From Parachlamydiaceae bacterium (GTDB taxonomy: Bacteria > Chlamydiota > Chlamydiia > Chlamydiales > Parachlamydiaceae): a stretch of DNA of 5,354 nt. The position numbers and the translations under genes were made by a program. The stretch covers positions 1 to 5,354 of the forward strand of contig PLSG01000066.1 in NCBI GenBank assembly GCA_003164155.1. The letters are read 5' to 3'. Positions 1 to 4,454 of this stretch are shown here, piece after piece. The stretch's first letter is position 1, and each line of letters opens with the position of its first letter. The notes under the pieces were generated by a model. The model was not told the DNA's origin. It searched no databases and worked only from the letters and a program-made list of their open reading frames with translations.

Positions 1-60
1 GGGTGAATAGAAAAGATATGGGTAATGTTAAGGCATCGTCCTGGGTAAGCAAAATTGAGA

Positions 61-163
61 TTTTGCAGCCTATAGGGATGCAAGAAGGCTCAGCAAGTCG
101 TAGCAGGGTACGCCGGCAGATCTTCGCTCAATATGCCTTCTTGCACCCATATAGGCTGCGAAA
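61..163. repeat. Imperfect inverted repeat, 29-bp arms
   Basis: Arm 61-89 is the reverse complement of arm 135-163 at 26 of 29 positions; GCCTTCTTGCA and TATAGGCTGC are the best-kept parts. The arms flank a 45-nt centre. Neither side continues into a T-run, so this is not a standard rho-independent terminator. It may be a small palindromic element or the remnant of an insertion-sequence end. Because it lies 215-317 bp past the USP stop codon, it could also fold in the tail of that transcript. Confidence 0.6.
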
Positions 164-179
164 CTTCTACTATGCCAAA

Positions 180-196
180 CCAGGGCGATGCCCTGG
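180..196. repeat. Short GC-rich hairpin
   Basis: CCAGGGC (180-186) and GCCCTGG (190-196) are perfect complements around a 3-nt GAT loop. The 7-bp stem is GC-rich and could fold in RNA from either strand. No T-run follows, so terminator function is not supported. It sits 16 bp beyond the 61-163 inverted repeat and may belong to the same element. Confidence 0.45.
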
Positions 197-377
197 ACTG
201 TTGCGCTGTCAATCCTTCAGGCTGAGGAAGGGGTCAAATTCACTTTTAACTTTAAAGCTTACAGTGTACTAGCGATTTTTTCAGGAGAACTCTGCTGCGT
301 TTTATTCCCCAAATCTGGTGCTATTTCCAAGAGCCTCCGCTGCTTTTTATTGCCCTCTCTATGTTGGCAAAATGCGA

Positions 378-2207
378 CTATCCGCTAGACTGAGGAGCAG
401 CTGGATTAATGGCGCTGATATATGAATTGATCTCTTCTGAAGTATAGGGAACTTTGCTGACTCTTTCCAAAATAAGCAAGGAAGCTTGCTGTAAGTCCTT
501 TGCCTTGCCCACAGCGGCTGGAGAGCCCCGATCGTCATGCAAAAGCAGACGGCCTTCTTTTGTTACCTGCGAACACACATAATGACCGCCGTGTGAAGAC
601 TGCCCCCATTGGGTAATAGCGGCAGCGACGCGATAGGTGCACTTAAATCTAGGAAGAAGACACGGCCGCTCACCTTCACTTGTAATGACGGGCGTTGGAT
701 CGTATTCCTCGACTTCGAAGGTTGCATTAGGACCTATTGCAATATCTCTATTGCACTTTTCTACTCCCTCGTCATGTGCCATGCCGTTGGCAGATCCGAG
801 TCTATTAAAATAGATCATGAGCTGAGTAGGTAAATTAGTCAGTTTACGACAACGCAAAGCACTCCCCATTTGCGGCGCTTCAAAACTAGTTCCTTCGATA
901 TCCACCAAGCGTGTCAACTCAATGTCCTTTAATCCTGCAGGTCTGGAATACTCCTCAAACAAATTCACTTCGGCCCTTCTTTCATACTCTTCAACCGGGA
1001 GTTCAACTGAAAGCACAGATTCGAAATTTTCCCTGTTCGGATTCTTAAAGGAATTAGGTAATAAGCTTTTATAAACAGAGGAAGACTGCACGCAGGTTTC
1101 GCGAATTATAGGGTCGGTGCTGCCTTTATCTAGCCGCTGAACAACTGGATGGGCAAAAGCTACAGCTAACCTTCTAAAAAAATCCAAGGGGTCTAATTGA
1201 TCTCGCCCAACTGTTGTACGCGAGTCAGGGCCATCAGATGGCATAAGAGCCTTAACTTCAAAAACTAAAGGAAGATATTCTTCTTGAGATAGCGGCGCCC
1301 GATCAGTGCCTTCGCGCAAAGTTCTGACAATCCTTCTAAGTGTCTCGTGCAATTCTTGGTATTGGTGAGGCACTTTGTGAGACTCAAGGTTAAGCAGTTC
1401 ATCAAATAGGGTAGTCGATGCCATAAACATTATAGCCGAATTTAACCAGCACATATTTGCAAAGCCTTCACCATAATTAATCAGCTGCATCTGAATGCCC
1501 CCAGCTTGAGGCTTAGGAAGTTTGTACCTAAGGATTGGCATATCGACAATAGTGCGTGAAGGTAGAGTTATGTGAGGAATTGAGCGCGGAGAAACAGAAG
1601 GGGTAACCGCAGGGCTATCTGCAGGACTATTCGAAGGGCTATCCAAAGGGCTATCTGTTGGAGTAACCAAGGGGGTAACCACAGGGCTATCCGAAGGGGT
1701 ATTCAAAGAACTATCCGAAGGCGTATCCGTTGGAGTAACCAAAGGAGTGACCGAAGGAGTGAACGAAGGGATAGCCGAAGGGATAGCCGAAGGAGATAAC
1801 GTTGGAGTGACCGAAGGGATCACGAGGGGAGGTGTAGGTATAGTTACAGGAGATTTATAAGTGGGCTTTTGATTGGGCGTAGACCTCAAATTATCTGAAA
1901 CTCGTTCAGCCAGCTTCTGAACCACCAAAGCACGTAGAACGTTATCCGCTTTAACTCGATGATTTCCCTCTCCCAAGAACATTTTGGCTGAGAGCAATTT
2001 CGTTTCAACCACATTGCGCGCCGCGTCCCAATCTGATGCCCCAAAAATATGCTTCACTGCATTCCACAAACGGAAGAGTAGATTGCTTAGCGTTTTAGAA
2101 TTATCAGAGTAATGAACAACACAATCATCAATCGCTTTCCTCTCGGTTGGACTCAAAAGAGGATTTATTGTATTGATAAACAGTCTGTTAGCCTCTTGAA
2201 CACACAT
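378..2207 (-). CDS. USP-like ubiquitin carboxyl-terminal hydrolase (peptidase C19) with repetitive Pro/Ser/Thr linker; probable host-directed effector
   Basis: This 609-residue protein is predicted to cleave ubiquitin from proteins, presumably host proteins, since bacteria lack ubiquitin. Residues 1-110 look helical and are unrecognised. Residues 118-215 are a low-complexity Pro/Ser/Thr/Asp linker. Residues 240-585 carry the USP boxes in order: Cys box NMCWLNS (nucleophile C253); a QQD-like box QLDPLDFFRRL (337-347); LPTQLMIYFNRL (459-470), matching the family's LP..L...LKRF; and a His box beginning Y525 and ending GGHYV (H542), followed by LLLHDDRGS with D558/D559 as the third triad residue. 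Departures from the family: G248 sits where the oxyanion Asn normally lies, five residues before the Cys; M252 replaces the usual Thr; and no Zn-binding Cys pairs are obvious. I see no signal peptide or membrane segment, so export would need a type III or similar system. The ATG is the first Met after an upstream in-frame stop and has AAGGGG 7 nt upstream. Transcription is divergent from the esterase operon. The family call is firm; activity is inferred. Confidence 0.9.
   Translation of the reverse strand: MCVQEANRLFINTINPLLSPTERKAIDDCVVHYSDNSKTLSNLLFRLWNAVKHIFGASDWDAARNVVETKLLSAKMFLGEGNHRVKADNVLRALVVQKLAERVSDNLRSTPNQKPTYKSPVTIPTPPLVIPSVTPTLSPSAIPSAIPSFTPSVTPLVTPTDTPSDSSLNTPSDSPVVTPLVTPTDSPLDSPSNSPADSPAVTPSVSPRSIPHITLPSRTIVDMPILRYKLPKPQAGGIQMQLINYGEGFANMCWLNSAIMFMASTTLFDELLNLESHKVPHQYQELHETLRRIVRTLREGTDRAPLSQEEYLPLVFEVKALMPSDGPDSRTTVGRDQLDPLDFFRRLAVAFAHPVVQRLDKGSTDPIIRETCVQSSSVYKSLLPNSFKNPNRENFESVLSVELPVEEYERRAEVNLFEEYSRPAGLKDIELTRLVDIEGTSFEAPQMGSALRCRKLTNLPTQLMIYFNRLGSANGMAHDEGVEKCNRDIAIGPNATFEVEEYDPTPVITSEGERPCLLPRFKCTYRVAAAITQWGQSSHGGHYVCSQVTKEGRLLLHDDRGSPAAVGKAKDLQQASLLILERVSKVPYTSEEINSYISAINPAAPQSSG
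1597..1824 (-). repeat. 12-bp tandem repeat array inside the USP gene
   Basis: About 19 consecutive degenerate 12-bp units, of the type GAAGGGATAGCC or GTTGGAGTAACC on the plus strand, encode 4-residue blocks such as TPLV, SPSD and TPTD in the linker. The units at 1765-1776 and 1777-1788 are identical. GTTGGAGT starts at 1657, 1729 and 1801, exactly 72 bp apart, giving a six-unit higher-order period; in the protein, VTPT recurs at residues 133, 157 and 181. The unit length is a multiple of three, so copy-number change would lengthen or shorten the linker without a frameshift. Confidence 0.9.
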
Positions 2208-2214
2208 TATGCAG

Positions 2215-2220
2215 CCCCTT
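2215..2220 (-). promoter_or_regulatory. Ribosome binding site of the USP gene
   Basis: CCCCTT on the plus strand reads AAGGGG on the minus strand and ends 7 nt before the ATG. This good Shine-Dalgarno match supports the chosen start codon. I found no convincing -10/-35 pair; TATAAG on the minus strand (2233-2238) is a possible -10 but lacks a good -35 partner. Confidence 0.65.
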
Positions 2221-2275
2221 GAAATTAAACAACTTATAGCACAACTAAAATACTTTACATTTTTCGTCTTACTGA

Positions 2276-2301
2276 TAACTCAATGTAGATTAGTTGAGTT
2301 A
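2276..2301. promoter_or_regulatory. Candidate operator dyad upstream of the USP gene
   Basis: TAACTCAA (2276-2283) and TTGAGTTA (2294-2301) are perfect inverted 8-mers separated by 10 bp. The centres are about 18 bp apart, roughly two helical turns. This spacing would suit a dimeric DNA-binding protein. The dyad lies about 70-95 bp upstream of the USP start codon. No regulator is identified and a chance occurrence is possible. Confidence 0.3.
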
Positions 2302-2537
2302 AGAGCATATAAAGACACAAAAGAACAGCTAAAAAGATATAGCTCAAGGCAAGAGAGTTAGTGCTGTGTTGGCATTGAGCGCACAATTGGAGTAGGGTAT
2401 TTTCATAAACAATCCTGGGCCTTGTTCACCTTTTCGGTCAGTGAATTTAGGAAAATTAAACGCCAAGAACGCCAAAAAGACTGGGGTCTGGCTTGCAATT
2501 TGCATTTTGAACGGCTTTTGTGGTCATGGTTTTGCCA

Positions 2538-2558
2538 GCCATTCCCGCTGGGAATGGC
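2538..2558. repeat. 9-bp stem-loop
   Basis: GCCATTCCC (2538-2546) and GGGAATGGC (2550-2558) form a perfect 9-bp stem around a 3-nt GCT loop. A second small dyad, GAGA/TCTC (2559-2562 with 2569-2572), follows directly. No T-run follows the main stem. Short CATTCCC-GCT-GGGAATG palindromes of this type are common as dispersed intergenic repeats in bacteria, but membership of a genome-wide family cannot be shown from one copy. Confidence 0.55.
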
Positions 2559-2768
2559 GAGATAAATTTCTCACCAGCAAAATAGTCGATTGAAAACTTG
2601 AAAAATGAGAGGATCCATAACTTAGTAATAATGCCAAAAAAATGTGTATATGGGCACGTTAAAAGATCAGGTTGGTGGGATACTCATGTCATGAAGTAAT
2701 CCCATCATGCACAGAGAGCTTGTGATTTTGGCCATGTTCACCCATCACAGGGGAACTTTAGATCAATG

Positions 2769-2949
2769 AGTAGTTATCTCCTTTTTAAATTTTTTACAGG
2801 ATGAGGGAGGATAAAAAAGATACATAGGATAGGAAGGAAATAGGAAAAACGGTTGCAATTGAGCCTTTTTTTTCCTTTTTTTCCTATCCTATCTATCTTT
2901 TTTATCCTCCCTCATCCTGTAAAAAAAATTAAAAGAAGAGATAATTATT
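2769..2949. repeat. Long near-perfect palindrome, possible MITE-like element
   Basis: Arms 2790-2835 and 2881-2926 are reverse complements at 45 of 46 positions; the single mismatch pairs position 2823 with 2893. Pairing continues with small gaps outward to about 2769 and 2949 (for example TTATCTC against GAGATAA) and inward through purine/pyrimidine runs, leaving an unpaired centre near 2850-2865. Transcribed from either strand, it would form a very long hairpin. CAATG lies immediately left (2764-2768) and again just right (2952-2956), which could be a short target-site duplication but is also plausible by chance. No transposase is encoded. The near-identity of the arms suggests recent origin or ongoing gene-conversion-like correction. 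Confidence 0.85.
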
Positions 2950-3202
2950 AACAATGGAAAGCAAACCTGGTGCACTTAGCTGTTTTCTGAACGTAGACAT
3001 GGTGTTTCGCTCTCTGAGTCGGTAAAAATTTACTCCAAGTTTACGAAATCAACTTTTATTTTGCTCGCAAAAAATGCTCAGCGGGAATTGCTGCTAGTAC
3101 ACTAATCTTGCATTTAAAATAAGCCTTTAAAAGGCAAAATTGTAATTGCTTTTGAGGCGAAATCCAAAAAAAGGATTACGAACTTTTCCGGGAGCCGCAT
3201 CG

Positions 3203-3279
3203 GCGACTGAGCGAAGCCCACAGTGAATGTAGCCCTGAGGCACGAAGGGCTACATTCACTGTGGGCTTCGCTCAGTCGC
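3203..3279. repeat. Perfect 34-bp inverted repeat (hairpin)
   Basis: Arm 3203-3236 is an exact reverse complement of arm 3246-3279 around a 9-nt loop (3237-3245). The arms contain GCGACTGAGCGAAGCCC and its complement, and are more GC-rich than the surrounding AT-rich DNA. Partial pairing (GAGC/GCTC) continues outside. There is no T-run after the stem and no gene ends here, so terminator function is not supported. A mobile palindromic element or a structured RNA is more likely. Confidence 0.85.
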
Positions 3280-3331
3280 TCGAGGCGAGCTCTATGAGGG
3301 ATATTAACCAGATTTGGTTCTCCGCGGAAAG

Positions 3332-3347
3332 GGATCTGATCAGTTAC
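3332..3347 (+). repeat. Direct repeat copy, GGATCTGAYCAGTTAC (copy 1)
   Basis: This 16-mer recurs at 3498-3513, just before the esterase gene, with one difference (T here, C there, at position 9). The inner GGATCTGACC also appears inverted at 3470-3479. The repeated core suggests a binding-site family or duplicated fragments, but the evidence is only sequence recurrence within 180 bp. Confidence 0.45.
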
Positions 3348-3435
3348 GGAAGATATCCTCATCGCCAAAAATCTGCTGCTCTGGTAAAAGGAAATTCTCC
3401 TTCAAAATTGGACCTTATTCAGGATAGTACACTTT

Positions 3436-3464
3436 ATTCAAGGCGAGCATTCGCCATCTATAAA
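3436..3464 (+). promoter_or_regulatory. Weak candidate promoter of the esterase operon
   Basis: TATAAA at 3459-3464 is a reasonable -10 element and lies inside a 13-bp palindrome (CTATAA-A-TTATAG, 3458-3470). The -35 partner is poor: TTCAAG at 3437-3442 with a 16-bp spacer. If used, transcription would begin near 3471, so the GGTCAGATCC hairpin would be at the very 5' end of the mRNA. Confidence 0.25.
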
Positions 3465-3469
3465 TTATA

Positions 3470-3507
3470 GGTCAGATCCCCGTCAGTTCATCTAGGAGGA
3501 TCTGACC
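3470..3507 (+). promoter_or_regulatory. Inverted repeat in the probable 5' leader of the esterase operon
   Basis: GGTCAGATCC (3470-3479) and GGATCTGACC (3498-3507) are exact 10-bp complements around an 18-nt loop. The dyad ends 10 nt before the Shine-Dalgarno site and 20 nt before the start codon. It could act as an operator in DNA or as a 5'-leader hairpin affecting mRNA stability or translation. GGTCA-type palindromes also resemble REP elements linked to RAYT transposases; no such gene is present here. Confidence 0.5.
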
Positions 3508-3517
3508 AGTTACTTTC

Positions 3518-3521
3518 AAGG
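3518..3521 (+). promoter_or_regulatory. Ribosome binding site of the esterase gene
   Basis: AAGG ends 6 nt before the ATG at 3528. An in-frame TAG at 3522-3524, between this site and the ATG, excludes any longer N-terminus in this frame. Confidence 0.5.
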
Positions 3522-3527
3522 TAGAAA

Positions 3528-4454
3528 ATGCACAAACATAGCCTCCATCTCGACCAACAAGTGAGGCACTACTACGTACATACTCCCACCGCTACCGCAC
3601 ATTCAAATATGGCCTCTGCCTCTATTAACTCAAAATTGCCCGTGGTATTTATGTTCCACGGAGCCGGAGGCTCCCCTTTTAATGCCGCTAAACACTATGG
3701 CTGGATAGAAAAAGCTGACCAAGCGGGGTTTATCGCAGTCTTTCCCGAGGCCATGCGCCAGCATATCGCAAAAAGTCCGCATTTCAAATTCAATCCGGGC
3801 ATGTGGAACGATGGCTCCGGGCAGGGCTTTCCTTTCGATAGGGGCATCGACGACATAGGCTTTCTCAAAGCCATGTTAGCTGACATTGCCACGAAATACC
3901 CTATCGCTCCCCAAAGCATATTCTTATGCGGCTTTTCAAATGGAGGAGCCTTTTGCTTCAGGGCGGGCATAGAGCTATCTACGCATATAACCGCCATAGC
4001 TTCCGTCATGGGGCATTGCTGGCCTTCTAAAGTCAATCCCCAAAGGGCCTTATCAGCCTTATTGATTGTGGGAGATCGCGACCCGCTGAACCCTCTCGAC
4101 GGAGGGCTGGGCACAAATCCTTGGGGTGGTGAGCAAAAGTTCAGGCCGCCGATGCAAGAATCGGTTGACGCCTGGCTAAGTCTAATTGGAGCCTCTCATC
4201 AACCTAGCCTCGCAAAGAAAACGGGTAGTACTCTCATCCAAAAGTTCGGTCCCGGCACAACCGGAAAAAACTTCACATATATAAATGTAGAAGGACAAGG
4301 CCATGAATGGCCGGGGCATCCCCGTCTCCTCGATGCCGCCATCTCAGGGCCACAAGCTCCCTATCTGTTCGATGCAACTGAACTTATCTGGAATTTTTTC
4401 CACTCTGCGCATGCAGTAAACCAAGTGGGAGGAGATGCGCATGAAATATCCTAG
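3528..4454 (+). CDS. LpqC / PHB-depolymerase-like alpha/beta-hydrolase esterase
   Basis: This 308-residue protein is a serine esterase of the LpqC/poly(3-hydroxybutyrate) depolymerase-like group, which also includes feruloyl and acetyl-xylan esterases. The visible signatures are: oxyanion-hole HGAGG (44-48) after a hydrophobic strand; the family-typical RGIDDIGFLKAML (105-117); nucleophile elbow GFSNG (135-139, S137); GDRDP (182-186) with D185 as likely acid; and GQGHEWPGH (256-264) with H259 as catalytic His. The triad is intact and the length is normal for the family. Unlike many secreted relatives, it has no hydrophobic signal peptide at the N-terminus, so it is cytoplasmic or exported by a signal-peptide-independent route. 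Substrate is not predictable, and I see no PHB synthesis gene nearby. The ATG has AAGG upstream and a stop codon just before it. Its 3' end overlaps the BTB gene by 14 bp, implying co-transcription and possibly translational coupling. Confidence 0.92.
   Translation: MHKHSLHLDQQVRHYYVHTPTATAHSNMASASINSKLPVVFMFHGAGGSPFNAAKHYGWIEKADQAGFIAVFPEAMRQHIAKSPHFKFNPGMWNDGSGQGFPFDRGIDDIGFLKAMLADIATKYPIAPQSIFLCGFSNGGAFCFRAGIELSTHITAIASVMGHCWPSKVNPQRALSALLIVGDRDPLNPLDGGLGTNPWGGEQKFRPPMQESVDAWLSLIGASHQPSLAKKTGSTLIQKFGPGTTGKNFTYINVEGQGHEWPGHPRLLDAAISGPQAPYLFDATELIWNFFHSAHAVNQVGGDAHEIS
4427..4434 (+). promoter_or_regulatory. Strong ribosome binding site of the BTB gene, inside the esterase CDS
   Basis: GGGAGGAG ends 6 nt before the ATG at 4441. 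It decides between two in-frame starts: the ATG at 4435 abuts this site and is too close to be used well, while the ATG at 4441 is ideally placed. An in-frame TAA at 4417-4419 excludes anything further upstream. Confidence 0.75.

Larger units (their letters stand above)
1..377. other. Intergenic/left-edge region without a supportable gene
   Basis: I see no convincing gene here. The reading frames that cross it (a GTG-started one over 3-272 and an ATG-started one over 188-388) have no recognisable motif. The first runs straight through an inverted repeat, and the second overlaps the 3' end of the USP gene on the other strand. What the region does hold is an imperfect 29-bp inverted repeat (61-163), a short hairpin (180-196), and a GGGGTCA-containing stretch at about 229-240. 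The region lies downstream of the minus-strand USP gene, but I found no stem followed by a T-run on that strand that would be a clear intrinsic terminator. Confidence 0.6.
2208..3527. other. 1.3-kb divergent intergenic region rich in palindromes
   Basis: No gene is supportable in either direction. Two short frames (3114-3368 minus, 3261-3470 plus) are interrupted by, or start inside, the perfect 34-bp inverted repeat and show no family motif. I saw no tRNA-like or CRISPR pattern. The region is AT-rich and contains several separate dyads, listed individually. Since the USP gene and the esterase gene both read away from it, it should hold two promoters and 5' leaders but no gene 3' ends. Degraded genes cannot be ruled out by eye for 2300-2770 and 2950-3200. 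Confidence 0.6.

Noticed and set aside
3..272. Plus-strand open frame of 89 codons from GTG
   Set aside because: No ribosome binding site or family motif is visible, and it reads through both arms of the 61-163 inverted repeat.
188..388. Plus-strand open frame of 66 codons
   Set aside because: Starts in the loop of a hairpin, overlaps the USP 3' end, and has no recognisable motif.
609..833. Plus-strand frame of 74 codons
   Set aside because: Lies wholly antisense to the conserved USP catalytic domain; a shadow frame.
1597..1824. CRISPR array reading of the 12-bp repeats
   Set aside because: Units are contiguous without spacers, in-frame and coding; this is a protein linker repeat.
3203..3279. 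Rho-independent terminator reading of the 34-bp hairpin
   Set aside because: No T-run follows on either strand, and neither neighbouring gene ends here.
263..3433. TAGTACACT at 3095 and 3425, with its complement at 263 (11-bp match between 263 and 3093)
   Set aside because: Repeats of 11 bp are expected by chance in a window this long, and the flanking sequences do not align.
3114..3470. Two opposing frames (3114-3368 minus, 3261-3470 plus)
   Set aside because: Both are built on the perfect 34-bp inverted repeat, lack good start signals, and show no family resemblance.
3695..4114. Minus-strand frame of 139 codons
   Set aside because: Antisense to the core of the well-supported esterase.
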